Of a DNA stretch of 64,000 bases, positions 40,542 through 54,400 are shown piece by piece. Positions within the stretch are counted from its first letter, which is position 1; each line of letters opens with the position of its first letter. The notes beneath the pieces were generated by a model. The model had not been told where the DNA came from. It did no database searches and was given only the letters and a program-made list of their open reading frames with translations. The stretch is from Casuarius casuarius (Eukaryota; Chordata; Aves; Casuariiformes; Casuariidae). The translations under genes were made by a program, and so were the position numbers. The DNA is taken from contig PTFA01000010.1 in assembly GCA_003342895.1 (NCBI GenBank), forward strand, positions 7,526,837 to 7,590,836, written 5' to 3'.

Positions 40542-43500
40542 ACTAAACAAATACTGCAACTAAGCATCTCAAGTACGCATCATTTTTTACCAAATCCTTA
40601 TCTCCGTTATCACTGCAGCAATGAGATATACACTAAGTAACAGGCTGAATCATCCTCTTCAAAAGTGTCTTTAGTAATAGTCAATAAACTATCATTCAAC
40701 ATACCATATTCACATGCCTCAGAAGAAAAACTCCACAACCCAACACACGAAATGAAAAAAGAAAACAATGGACTTAGTGTTTTGACAGATGAACTCTGCA
40801 GAGCTTCAAGATGTTACAAGTTTACTCAAAGTGAAGTTGGCAGAAAGGAAAGCAGAGACCTCAGCTGATCCAGCCTGCAGTTCTGCTTGCTAGCCCAAGC
40901 ACTGAATGAAGGTGGTAGGGAAGAAAGGGTATTTTCAAACTTGCCTAGAGCTAAAAGCATCTACAACTTTAAGGTATCTGAGTCTATAAAAACACCACAC
41001 TCCTTTTCCAAAAGTCAATTCTGTGCATTTGAGTTTGATTCCTAGCAAGCCAATCTCTCTTATCTCCTTCCACAAGGAGAAAATTTGAAAAAATTCCTGA
41101 AAAATAAGGAAAATAGAGTGAATACGCGCCTCTGAGTTCCTGACAACCTCTGGCAATAGGCTGAGGGTGGACAGTTAATGGCAGTAATATCTAAAACCAG
41201 CACAGCAAAATTTACAAGAGAAGTCACCTCTCCAAGCCTTAACTTACTTTCTGGTTATCTTCCTTCTCCTCCTTCAGACAGGGAGAGAAGGAGAAAGAAA
41301 TGAACTTTTGGAGCTGTGCAAAATAATAGCACCTTCACAATGTGGAATCTAACCACACAAAAATATTCTAACAACAGACTGGAAATCAGCATTGCATGAA
41401 CAGATCTCAAACCAGACGAAGCCTTGTAAAAGAACTCTTCAAAACAAATAGATATTCGCTGAGATTAAAAGTAAATGAAACTTTAAAAGAGTTATTACCC
41501 AATGCTTTATTACAGTATGTGATACTGTATACTGTGTATATCTTCTTGGTCCCACAAGCCACAAAGAAAGCTCTTCATATGACCAAGACCCAAAAAGCAA
41601 ATCCCTTACACTCCAGAAGCAGAGAGAGATGTGGGAGTAGTTCACCGGCAGAAGATGCCAAGGACATGTCAGATGCCATGCTAGCCTGTTGCAGGATGAA
41701 GCTGTGCTTGGCATGCTGGCAGGCTTTGAATAACACAGGAATCTTGGCGTAGGCAATCTTTTCTAAATTATATTCTCCTAGGCCTGAGAATTCAGATCAC
41801 TCAACAGTCCCTGTGCTAGGATCATCCTACCACTGGCGACATTGGTGCTGCATTTTAGATCTTTTAAGTGTTGCATGCAACTTGAAAGCCAGGGCAAGCC
41901 ACTAGCATAATCAGGACAACCTGCACAACATTATTGCAACTTTTCAGGTTACCTTCATTAGCTTTAAGTCACCAACAAGTATGTTTTTGTTTGTTTAATC
42001 TCCTAGCTGTTATCAGAATTTAGACTCTTTTTTTCCCCCTCGCCAAACAGCAAATTTTCATTTGGTCTAAAAGGGACAGATCCAACAGTCTCAATATTCT
42101 AACAATGAAATTAATGCAAAACTGGCAAACCACTGCAGTATTTGCAACCAATAACATCATCTGATAAATGGAGCTTGCTAATACAAAAAAAAATTAAATA
42201 CAGCTATAAAGCTGCATGCGAGCACCACAGCAGTTTCAAATCAGCTTGAAACTTGCACATAAATCATCTACTAACCTTAGAAAACTCCCTATTGCACAGG
42301 CCAAGCTACACACCAAATGCTAAGCACAGTGCACTAATCTGCTGCCTGTGAAATATGTCAGTATCAGCAGGACCACCAGAAAAAAGAAAAACTTTCAGCC
42401 AGAAGCAATCTGCTCAAGGGAGCTGGCAGAAGGCAAGAGAAGCCATGACGCAAAACCTCCAGTTACTTGCACTGTTTTGGAGTTTGCTTGTAAAGTGCCA
42501 TTCTGTGTAACATTGACTTGCATGCAAACATAAGAAATCCTTCATTGCAGACTTACAGAAATTCTGAATTTTTCATCATTAAAATACTGCTTTTTGACTG
42601 GCAAAGATACTGTAACTTTTTAGAACCAACTATTTTCCTTTTCTTATACTGTTTTATAACATGCACTACTCAACAACAACAAAAATTTCATGGAAACTGG
42701 TGGTATGCGATGTGCAGATGTAAGGCCTGTACAACTGCAAGAATCCATTGTGTTTTACATGCTTAGATGCAAGTTTCCATCTTTAAAGAAGAAAAAAAAA
42801 AAGTATATGTATTCCCTGGAAAGTTTTTAAATGAAAAATAAAAGAGAAATCTCTCAGGGAAGGTGTTAAATCTAAAGAGCTTCCTAACATGCAAACTATT
42901 TCATCCAGAAATCAACTTAAACTGTCATAAAAGTGTTGTAAGCTCTTTGTACTCTAATTCTATTCATTAACTGAAAACCTTTACAACCTGAAAGCTTAAC
43001 AAGAGTTTAACAATTAAGGTAACTCTATAGAGTGACTTCATTTAAAACATGTCCTGAAAAGCAAGCAATTAGTCAGCACTTCTAGGAGGCACTTAAAATT
43101 CCTTCTTGCGTTGAACAATACCTCTAGAAGTGAGAAAAGCCAGTTCACTTTGATAGTAGTGCTTATAAAGAAAGCTGATCAAGTTGTCTAAAGGGTAATT
43201 TGGGGGGAAATGTAACCATAATAATGGCATCTTTTCCCTGAGGGCTCTAGGGCTGTACAAGTTAATAAAACAGCCAGAAAAACAGCATTACAGATTTACA
43301 ATATCACATGATAAATACTTGCTCAAGAAACTGAATAAACATAGCAATTTTTCAACATAATTACTGAAGTAGAGAAACTTTTTCTACTTCCTCGATTTTC
43401 AAGTGAGCAACTCCTAAACACACTGCTCTTATGCACGTTGGTCTACTTCCTGCTCTTCCCTGGCAAAAGTCTTCTCAGTGTTAAAGTGTCAGAGTATGTC

Positions 43501-45690
43501 CTATCCCTAGCCTCTGATCTTATTAAGCAGATCTCATGTTTAAAACACAGATCATGAAAAAACTGTTTCAGAAAGGATAACTAGGAGCCAGAAGGCTTCC
43601 TGAAACAGCACTGAAAACCCCAGCTGACTTCAAAACAAGGCTGAGAAGCACCCCATTTCCTTCCTCCTCATCTGAGCTCCCCTCTTTTCTCTCCTGGTAC
43701 GCACCTGATATTTTTGTCACTGTCAAGAAGATCAAATAAGAAAAAAGTAAAATAAGTTGTAGTGTATGAAAATGAGAAATTAAAAACTCAAGTTTTAAAG
43801 TGTACTTTACAGAGCTGGCTAATAAGATGAGGTCTAGACATTTTAGAGTCTGCTGGCTTCCTAGACAAAAACAGAATAAAAATTAGACTTGGTTGCTGTG
43901 TCTCAGGTATCAAAAGAGAATTGTTTCCCATTTGTAAATGTATTACATTTCTCATTATTGATAACACACATGGGAACCAATTCTAATTTCTACTCTGGTA
44001 TTTCGTAATTATATGTGTGTGTACACATGCACGCAATTAACAGATGGTTTTGGCAGCAGTAGCAAAGGTTACCTGAACCACCTAATTCTTTAATCACCAC
44101 TACTGTTGCTGTAACATGCTCTGAAAGAGTACAATCATATTCCTCTGGACCATCACAGCAGTTTTGAGTAAACACCTTCAAAAGATGATGGTCAAGTACT
44201 CTCCAACAGATAGGTTGCTAAAAGACTAGAATGCTGGTGAAACATTTCATTTGTTCTATGTGGGGCACTGCCACAAAAACACGTCACTCATTACTGTATA
44301 TTTGTGTTTGCTGAAATCATTTTTAAAAGTTTATTTCAGTGTAGTCATTCTCACGTTTTTAGCAATGTATAATAAATATACAGATGCACACATGCACAAA
44401 ACACATGAGCACACTTCAGTGTTCAGTTTGATCAGGAAATCTGTAGGTTTCACCTCCTGGCTCCCAGGAAGAGACCAGATCCAGCTGTCCTGGAGGGTCA
44501 AGATGCTGCAGGAGAAGTGTGTGCGTGTGCACATAGGAAGCTTGAAACAAACAGATCTAAGATACTTTAAGTATCCTATTTAGATAACTTTAACTGTCAA
44601 AAAAACTCTAATGAAAACTGGAATTTGTGGATAGTTATGATCTTAGTGTTAAATTTGCTGCTAAATCGCTTGTGAATTGCAAGAGTGCATAGCTTTGTAT
44701 CTGGAATAATCATCAACTATACGTAAGAGGAGACAGACTAGACTCCAGGAAAAGGAGATGGTTTTTGATTTTCTAAACTTCGGATTTTGCTGACTATTCT
44801 TAGACCCTTTCATGGTCTATTCCTACCACTGTCTGCCAGGCAACACTATGAAACCCAAACATATTAATGTGGCAAACAATAATAAATATTAGCAAAAGAG
44901 GCATGTGTATAAGAACTGGTTTGGGATTTTTTAAAATATTTACATCTCTATGCTGATGCCATCTTGCCACCTATATTTCAAGCTTTGGAGAAAGTTCTGA
45001 AGTGTGACCAAATTTATTAAAAACTCAGGTTTTCTACCATAAAATTGCATACAAAAGTTGCAGCTTTCACAACTGTTGTATAAGATGCGACAGAAAGTGG
45101 ATGTATCACTGTATTAGCTTCCTCCCTCTCTGAAACATGCCCTACGTTTAACAACTTACAAAATGATCTCTAGGAGAATTTAGAAAAAATTTCTTGTCCT
45201 TCAATTAGTCTTTTTTTTTTTTTTAAACAAGCATATTGAAATCTTTACTCCTATTGCCTTAACAGATCATCAGAACAGAAAGAGTTATGAGTAGGCTTTA
45301 TCTTCGATCTGTTCCATTTTATTTCTTGCAGGTTCTTCTTCATGCAAGTATTATGAAAGAGTGCAAGCATAGACAATCATCTAGTTTAAGTACTGAGCAC
45401 ATTACTGTGCATATTCAGAAAATATAAACACTCTTCTTTCCTAACTAAAGGAAATCAGTATCTCTCTGGTTACAAGCTAAATCAAAACCATTTTGATTGT
45501 GTTTGTTTCTCCTGCCTTTCCTAGCTAAGTTTTAGAGTGCGGTGAAGTCAAGTGGCATAGCTTTTCTTCTATCCTTAAACGTTTTTAGAATCTAATAAAT
45601 AAAACTGCTATCATTGTTTCGGATTTATAAGCAGTTAAGAGATGAGAAAAGACTAAGTCCATCCTTTTGCTATTTCCAAAACTGTCAATA

Positions 45691-45710
45691 AAAGTAATTC
45701 AAAGTAATTC
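45691..45710. repeat. Exact 10-bp tandem duplication (AAAGTAATTC x2)
   Basis: Two adjacent identical 10-mers about 1.2 kb past the exon 2 donor, in intron 2. Confidence 0.7.
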
Positions 45711-46885
45711 AAATTTTTCCTGTATATATTGTCAAAGGCTTATTGAAACTGTGGAAGAAAACATTGAAGCTTTATTACAATATTTCTAAGAAGTTCAGGA
45801 AAGAAGCCATATTTTACAAAAGGACATTCTTCTCTTTGGGGAAAAAGACTCAAATACCCAAGCTCAACAAATTACAATACAAAGAAACAATATCAGGGTA
45901 GCAACTAAAACAGCCCACATCTTTCTCAAGAAAAAAAATACACTCCTTCTTCCCACCCAAACCATTAAGACTGAAAAAATTGCTTGATAGGGCAGTACAA
46001 TAATGTGCTTGTTTGCTCATAAAAAAAAAAAAAGATAAATAAGTTCTATATTACAGATAAAGAAAATATCAGAAGATTGTATAGCATAAAGGATACTCCA
46101 TTAGTCTTTCACTTTGGGAGAGCCAGCTACTTTATCACTGATGACTACATGTTGGGTAAACTCATGCTAGCCATTCGTATAATGTCATCAAACCATGACT
46201 GAATTTAGTATTTCTGGCAACCACAGTTTAGTCCCAGGAATGGAATAAAAAGGGATTAGACACTGAAAGTCATTTACAGAGACTGAAGTAGGAGATGAGA
46301 AGAATTAAAGCTGTTCTAGAACTGGCTAATCCCAAACATGGGACATTAAAAAAGGAGAAAAAAAAAATCCTCACAAGTGGGGAAAAGAGCCTTTCAGTAA
46401 GTTTTCTAATTAAAGTGCTAATAAGTGTCTCTCAAAATGCTATTAATACAATGTGCTGATTTCTCTCAGTTATTATGCTGTTACAATAAAGCATAAATAT
46501 CAACACTGAACAAGGCCCCTACAAATTCAGTTACTCAACACAGCAGTGAGGGACAAGCTTGTCCAGCAGCAGGTAATGGCCTTTCAGGCAGACTGCACCT
46601 GTTTTCAAATTTCTGTTTATCTTCTGCACTGCTGCCAAAGTAATTGTTTCCTCTAGTACACTTTTCTGAATGTCTGATAATTCCAGGTTGTTTACAAACC
46701 AAAATAAATAAAATTTCTGAAGTGCAAATTATTTTCAAATCACACTAGTAGAAATAGAAGGAAATAATGCAAAATGGTTCAGGATACCTTTAATAACAAT
46801 ATCATTAATTATTTAGAATCATTTAACAAACAATTAGCAGCAGAGATTTTAATATTTGTAATTACTTTGTTTTAACAAAGACTTA

Positions 46886-47330
<445 letters not shown>

Positions 47331-48819
47331 CACTCAAATTAAGTACAACTTATGGCCTTCTGCACCATGATTGTGCAACTACTAAATGAAGAAATCAAAA
47401 GGGGGGAGGGTGCATTTTGAAGTTTGACTGAAAAGCACTGACTCAAAGGCTTTTAACAGTGCTACAACTGAAGACGGTAACTTCGTAATGGGCAGCTCAT
47501 TATTCTGGGCTGTGCATTATTAAAATAAGATTCAAAGGAAAAGGAAGAGAACAAATGGATGTTTTCTGGATGCCTAGAAAAAGAGTCTGAAAGCTGAAGG
47601 TAAAGCAGCTTTCTAAGCCTTCAGTGCTGGCCACCAGTGCAAGGGTTCATTTTTTGCTAGAATTTAGTAACATACACCCCATGAACTTTTATAAAAGTCT
47701 AACTTGCATCAGGCTGCAAGAGACATTTGTATGTTGATACTCTCTAAAATTGTGTATCTTGGATATTTTATATATAATGCAAATAAATACAAAAGGCTTT
47801 GCACAGCCCAACATGAATTTTTAGAGTGTCAATGTTGATATGAAGAGGTAAAAATAAATCTACACAACCTGGACAATGCGTTCTTTCAAGCTAAGCTCCC
47901 CCACTCTTGTGTTTAGCTCTCTAATGCAAAGTCTTTATTTTTACATTCTTTATTTGCCTACTGTATCAATTTGTACAGGCTGTAGTTTTCATATGCAACA
48001 CATGAAGACTCGATGACTAATGAAAATGAGTAACCCTGAAAACAGATCTTTAAAAAATATTGTTTAACTGTCCTTAACCACCAGCAATATATGACATCCT
48101 GAAAATTCCAGCCACATTTCTACTTCAAAAAAAAAGTTAAGAAAAAGGTTTTTGTTTTGTTTTTACAAAGGAGAAAAACACATCCTTTTAAACCCACCGT
48201 CAGAAAAAACATACCTATCTTTCACCATGGTTACTTGGACACTACAGTGATGAAGCCATGCAGCAGCATCTAGACACACATTGTGGTTGGCATACTAAAT
48301 GCTCATGTATCTGTCACCACAGCAATTTATTAAAAGTCTTTCAATTTATTCACCAGTAGAGGTGGACAATTTCCACTTCAAGAGGGATGGATGTCCTAAC
48401 AGAAAAGCCTGCATTTACAGAGCCAAAGATGCACATGGCTGAATGATGTCAAGGGCTATGCTGACAGAAAAGATTCAGTTCTTATATGAGGGACTCGCAC
48501 TGAAATTAGAAATACCAATGCCTAATAAATAAATATACACTTGAAAAATTCAAAATTCTGAGATCAGACTACTCCCCTAATTACTGCAAAGCTATTTATC
48601 AAAGACACTGCTGCATGCACATTGGGAGATGCTGAAGAAACTAAGTAGTTCCTTAATCTACCTCTAACTAAACAAGTGCTGCTATATACGTTTAGAAGCC
48701 TTCCTCCCAGTCTTGGAAAATTAAATTGTTTAGCCTGTCTGCTTAATTTTAGAAATACTGAACATAAATTGATTCATGCCAATCATTTGACTTTAGATAG
48801 AAAGTTACCTAAATAGTTT

Positions 48820-48857
48820 GGGAGGCAGGGGGCATGGGGGGGCATTGGGGGGGGGGG
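48820..48857 (+). other. G-quadruplex-type motif with poly(G) run
   Basis: Four G tracts (3, 5, 7 and 11 G) are separated by loops AGGCA, CAT and CATT, so the block fits the G3+N1-7 quadruplex rule. The G-rich strand is the plus strand, the template strand for LRP6 transcription, 1.5 kb upstream of exon 2. Confidence 0.75.
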
Positions 48858-49108
48858 ACATTGTTGCATTAAATTTGTATCCTCCTGCAACATAAGAGTC
48901 TTTGTTGTGCAACAAAATACTCAGTTTAGAGAGTATATTTCCACAGAGAAGGGGAAGACCTCTTTAAATTAGAAAGCAGGATCCTTTCATTAAGTAGGTT
49001 TATTATCTTACTTCTTTAACTTCTTGCCTAACTTCCCACCTCCTAAAGACTTAAAATGTATCACAGTAGAGTTTCCTTAAGTACAGGTTGCTTAAAAGAG
49101 TGCATTGG

Positions 49109-49178
49109 TGGTGTGTGTGTGTGTGGGGGGGGAAATCAATAAACTTAGAGTAGTTAAAAAAAAAAAAAAAAAAAAAAA
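49109..49178 (+). repeat. (GT)n-G8 tract, AATAAA and 23-nt poly(A)
   Basis: A short GT repeat runs into eight G (to 49132). AATAAA stands at 49138-49143, and twelve bases later a run of 23 A begins (49156-49178). A polyadenylation hexamer at that distance before a long A-run is what a retroposed mRNA 3' end looks like. The same pattern can also arise by chance in A-rich DNA. Confidence 0.5.
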
Positions 49179-51027
49179 CTCCACAGATATGCAATATAAC
49201 TGTCTACTTTCAAAAGCTCCCATACAGTTGTAACCTGAAAAATCCAGTTATTAGCCAGCTCAATGTCATCTAGTGCACCATAGGAAAATGTGCAGCCAAC
49301 TGGCAGAGCTCTCTCTAATAAGACAGCATGCCCAGCATTTGAAAAAAGGTAAATCCATGCACAATCGAACACGGACTCCATTATTATGTACAACACGGAG
49401 CAAGAGTGCCCATGCACACAGCATGCACTGAATTGGAACACCAGGCATGTCAAGTGTAATCACTGAGGCCTGAAGGCACTGCTGAGCTGAACACAACTGC
49501 CTTGCATAGGTTATTCACTCTGTAGTGGAGCTCAGATCTGACTGAGGAATGACTGGAGAAAACATCCTTTTCATAAATGATACAAGTTATTTGAATGACA
49601 GCTCAGAAGAAACACAGCCACACTCAGGATATGTAGTTTCACGCAGATTGATTCAAAGCCACAACTTGTAACACATTCCACAGGACTGGCAAATGAGAAT
49701 ATTAAGCTTTCCAATTTGTTGCAACATTCAGGAATGAAGCGTGCATCACCAAAAATAATAAAAGACAGGTTTGTTCCCCTACCCCTTCCAACTGTTCCCA
49801 GAAAACAGAAAGGCTTTAATATCCAATGAAACCCAACTACTGAAGCCAGCAGCATTACTACCAAGTATCATCTTTGCCACTTGCTTGAATCAAACAGAAT
49901 CATCCTTTTCCAAAAGGAAAATTGTGGCAGAAAACTGTGGTGCGTAGGACGCAAAGCCCAAAGGACCTGAAGAGAATGGCTTTCTTGAATAACAGTTATG
50001 CACCGTACTAACCACCTATGGGAGGGTATCCAAAAGAAACACTTTGAGCTATGCAACTGTTTCACTTTAACTTGTGATAGAAAAAAAAAAAAAAGAGTTG
50101 CATCTCCTTGCCTTTTTTTTTTTTTAAAGAAGTCAAAGCTGAACTCTTTACATATACTTCTATTTCTATAGAGATCATAAACAAACATTTTTAACTGAAT
50201 CAAACCATAACACACTGAAAAGAAGTGCTTATACACCTTAAAAAGGCAAAGGAAAAACGCCCGCCTTGGAAATCAACAACTGAAACCATAATGCATGCTA
50301 CAATATGTAGTTTATTCTTCTGATCACAGAGAAGTACCCAATTCAGAGTAAAAGCTACTCTTAGTTATAAAACAGCTTTTTCTTGTTGGCAGTGGCCAAC
50401 AAGAACAAATGTTTTCCTTGAGAACACAAAAGTGACAAAAAAATCACATTTAACACACTTCAACCACAACAAAAATCTGTTGTTTAAGTCATAAGAAGCC
50501 CCTGCCAATAGTATGTCACTGAGCCTAACTGCTTAACACAGCTGTTCATAGAGTGTTTTCCATAAACTTATCAAATTCAATATTAAAATTCAGTCATTGC
50601 CTTTTTGCCCCACCTTTACCACTAGAATTGTGCATCAAAATCCTACTCCTTCCCACCTAATTTTAGTTCTTGTAGCAAATATTTCTCATCTCCCTTCTTA
50701 GTGTACTGTAAGGCGCTAATCCCCAAAATACTTCAGTCTTACTTCCTTAAGACTTGTTTAGTTCAGTCTGATTTGGTACATCTCATTTATGAACATCCAA
50801 TTCTAGATTTAAAATGTTGCAGCCACAGGATGCAAAGTGATGAGCAAACATAAAAAGTCATTTTACCAGAACAACACTAAAAAGAAAAGTTGAAAAATTT
50901 ATTAAGAGGCAGCTTTAAACTGGCAGAATTTGTCACACTGTGTTTTCATAACTAGTCCAGAGGCTTCTCCCACAAGTTCCTGGTTGGTCCCTTCCACTTT
51001 CAATGATCCATGACACCTCTGGGTGTC

Positions 51028-51176
51028 ACGATGTCAGTGCGAACTTCAACAGGCTCCGCTGCCGCCGCCGCCGCCCCCCCCCCCCGCATCTGTTGCACCG
51101 CGTTCGGCTCCCATCGTCACAACATTCCGCCCCGGCCACGCCCACTCGCCTCCCATTGGCTGCCCGCCGCCCGGAT
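51028..51176 (-). promoter_or_regulatory. Intronic CpG-dense patch with CCAAT and GC boxes
   Basis: About 19 CpG dinucleotides by eye lie in roughly 150 bp inside an AT-rich intron. The patch holds (GCC)5 at 51061-51075 running into twelve C. Read on the minus strand, in LRP6 direction, the order is GCCAATGGGAGG (a CCAAT box), GGGCGTGGCC (a KLF/Sp1-type box), then GGGGCGG (an Sp1 box). A 7-bp inverted repeat, TGACACC-TCTG-GGTGTCA, sits at 51011-51028, and a perfect AP-1 site, TGAGTCA, at 51342-51348. The arrangement suits a TATA-less promoter or enhancer. An LTR fragment or other GC-rich insert is an alternative. Confidence 0.45.
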
Positions 51177-51412
51177 CAGGAATTTAGACTGGTTGAGGCA
51201 ATTTATGCATCATCTCATTTTCCCAACCCCTTTTTTCTTATTTCCAACCCCTGGCAGTGCAGTTCTACCCTTTGCTTAGTTAAGGGCCATTCCCCAAGCC
51301 GATTCAAATCATTACATCAGTGAAAGGTTTGACTGGGTTAGTGAGTCAAATCAGCTCAAGAAGGGGTCCAGCAAACTCCAAAACTAACATAAGGCAAGCA
51401 GCAGGGAGTTGG

Positions 51413-51435
51413 AAGGGGGAGCAGCTCTCCCCCTT
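51413..51435. repeat. GC-rich hairpin, 9-bp arms, 5-nt loop
   Basis: AAGGGGGAG (51413-51421) and CTCCCCCTT (51427-51435) are exact reverse complements around CAGCT. With seven G-C pairs this is a stable small hairpin in DNA or RNA. No T-run follows on either strand that would suggest a Pol III terminator unit. Confidence 0.65.
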
Positions 51436-54400
51436 TTGTTGGCAGCCTGTTCGATCTACTCAAGATGTGACTTGAGCCACATGCTCTCTCCCTGGCTCCA
51501 CCTTCGGCTGTATGTTCCTGACCTCTCTTTTGTGTGAATGCTAGCACTTGTCCGATACCACAGTGAGACAATGTGGGCAGCTAAATTAGCAGAAAGCTAA
51601 CCCTACCAGAAAAAAAAAAGACAGACAGGAAGAAAAAAAAGTAGTTTTCAGCCAATCATCATCCAGAACCAGTTCAGCACAAAATCAGACACAAGTAATG
51701 ACACACCAGGCAAAGGCAAGACTACATCAGCTCTGCCAGATTAGCTGAGCCAGTGGCTTGCTAACCTCTGATCAAGAAGCAGGACCCAATAGAATAGAGG
51801 TGGCTACCCTCATTTGTGGCAACATTCCCCAGTGCGGCCCAGCCAGTAATACAGGGCGAGTACCCAAGTGCTAAAGCGCCATCCTTGCAAAAGTCCATTG
51901 CTAAGAAACCCAGGGATTGTTAAATTGGAAGACGACAGGTATTCACCAAGCCGGAGAGAAAACTCCCCCACTTTTCATCTTCTTGTTGAAAAACTTGGCA
52001 GTATTGAATCACCTGTGGGTGCTCCAAGTACGGTGCCATAAGGACGGCAGACATGAGAACTGGAAAAGAGGAGATGCAGCATTGAGAACGTGCCACACCG
52101 TCCTAGATCAGGCACTATAAACCCGAGGGATTTGCCAAATGCCTTGGTGGAATAACATGCACCTACATCCAGCCCGCAAGGGAAGGAAGGCAGGGAAACA
52201 GGTATAGACAACCAGAAAAAATCGTTGATTGCAGCCTCCTCAGAACTATTCTGTACAGAAAAATCCTTTATATACTACTGCCCTATTTCCAACATGTCCC
52301 ATGGAGAGCCAACTTAAGAACATAAGAAAAACCTATCAACTGACACACGTGTTCTGTCAGAATCAATTGTGAGGACTCCCTTCACTCTGCAGGTTTCAAG
52401 TTTCTTCAACATTGCTTATGATTATAAGGAATTTTGTATATTTCTTCCTCTGTGAATAGCTGTGTTTTGTTCCTTAGTTTAGAGCAGCAAGGAAGAAGGG
52501 ATTTGTACAGGGTTTTAAGTTTTGGTTCCTGACCCCATGTGGGGGTGGCAGAAAGGATTGCAATAAGAACTTGAATCATCATCACCGTTCTTCGGAAAAA
52601 TGCAAATGAATGCAGTGTTCGTAGTGAAGTAGTGCTGTTGTGGACAGTTGAGGCAACATTGGGAATAAAAGCCTAGGAGATTATTATATCAATCAGGAAA
52701 CTGGCACATTGCAATGAAAGACAAAACAAAAGCTTCCTCAAAAAGCAGATAATATGCACGCATGCAGCTGCAAAGCATCTCCAGTTTGTAAGGTGTCTTT
52801 CTGACAGTTCTCCTGAGCGCTTACTTTTGCTCATGGAGAAGAATTGTTTTGCTATACTGCACCAATTAGTGTTCCACATCTGAACAGTGCTGATATTTTG
52901 CAATCCAAACTTGAAGCCATATGATGACAGATAAGACAACCTGATCATACTGAAACAAAACACTACCCTTCACACCTTCTGGTGCCATGATTTCTTATGG
53001 AGCTTCTTACCAGGAAGAAAACAAACTAGAAGTCGGTACCAAATCCCTCATGAAGCTATTGAAAGAGTGTTCATTAGTGAAAGTCCTTCCACTGAATTAG
53101 GGCACCGAGGCACAATTTTGTGATGCTGTGTCAGAGGCAGTCCATTTCCCAAAGCCCGAAAAGGCTAAAGGCCGTAACACACATCTCACACACCTTGGGA
53201 GCTGCAGTGGGAATGCTCCAAAGTTTGTTCCTAGGCTGGAACAATCACCACAAGGACTGCATGTGTGTTTGAGCCCAGAACGGCCTGGGTGCGTTTGCCC
53301 TGAACTGTTCCTGCCAGCTCACTTCCTTCTATAGATGAGGGACTTGAATTAGGCTGGCAGATCAGGTGCAAGAATCCCCCCAGCCATGGGATCTCACCTT
53401 GATGGTTAGCAGTTGCACATAGACCAAAAAGCACACCCTGAGCAGCAGCATGCTAATTTCCCTTCAAACCAACAAAACCTGTTCCACACTAACAAGTTCA
53501 CCGTCACAGAACTACCCTGAGATGACATTTTCTGTAATTTATCCCAGCTAGCATGCTTAGGCTAAATGGTACTCATAGAAATACTAAAAAGTTTGTCTTT
53601 TCAGGGAAAACAAAACAAAAACAAGAACTTTATGTTTTTGTTTGTTTTGATTTTTGCTTTTTAGAGTTTGAAGAATTATTAGGAAGTTGTTGGGAAGCAT
53701 GAACTCAGAATTTAGCGCAGAAGATCCCAACTGAAGGACTGGATGACCCACAAAAGAAAAAAAGCTGTCAGCACTGAGTACACTGCAAGAATGACTGACA
53801 GCCCTCTGCTGTGACATGATGGTGCAACTGACTCTTTTTTTTTTTGAAGCAGCAGTACTGTCTCAAAAGCTTATCACATTTTCGTCCCACTTCTCTGCAT
53901 TTTTTTCAAACAATATATCAGCTGTCCAATGATTTCTTTGTGGCATACTTTCCAGATCAAGCCTGGTGAATGGCATCTTTTTCAGTTCATCCATCATAAC
54001 TACTGAGTATCAAGAGAGCTCTACCTCCTACTAGTGAAATGATTTTTCCATCCAAATTCATAGTTTCTCATGCAGTTACAATGCTTTCTTCAAAACACAG
54101 GGCTGTACCAGCAACTTTGCAAAAATATGAATGACACACACTGAACTAGAAAATAGGTTTACATGGAAATGGAAACAAAATGCTCACAGTACAAGTTTAA
54201 AACCAAACTTTCCATCAGCCAAAGGTATTAGTTCTCAAAACAGAATTACATTTTAAACAAAGTCTTAAGATTATTTACTACAGATTAATCTAATAAATGC
54301 CATTTCCAGTCCAAATGAACGGTTAGGGACTATTTTCAAAGGGTAAGGAAAAAGGTACACACATACTTAAGAATTTGGAAGACTATTAAACATTTGTTTT

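Noticed and set aside
41396..41752. 118-codon plus-strand ORF with an ATG
   Set aside because: No domain or family was recognised, composition is that of the intron, and there are no promoter or splice features. A frame of this length is expected by chance in a 36-kb intron.
49154..50236. Stacked minus-strand ORFs of 76-122 codons
   Set aside because: They lie in T-rich sequence on that strand, one ends in the poly(A)/poly(T) run, and none resembles a protein. T-rich, hydrophobic translation is the usual chance result.
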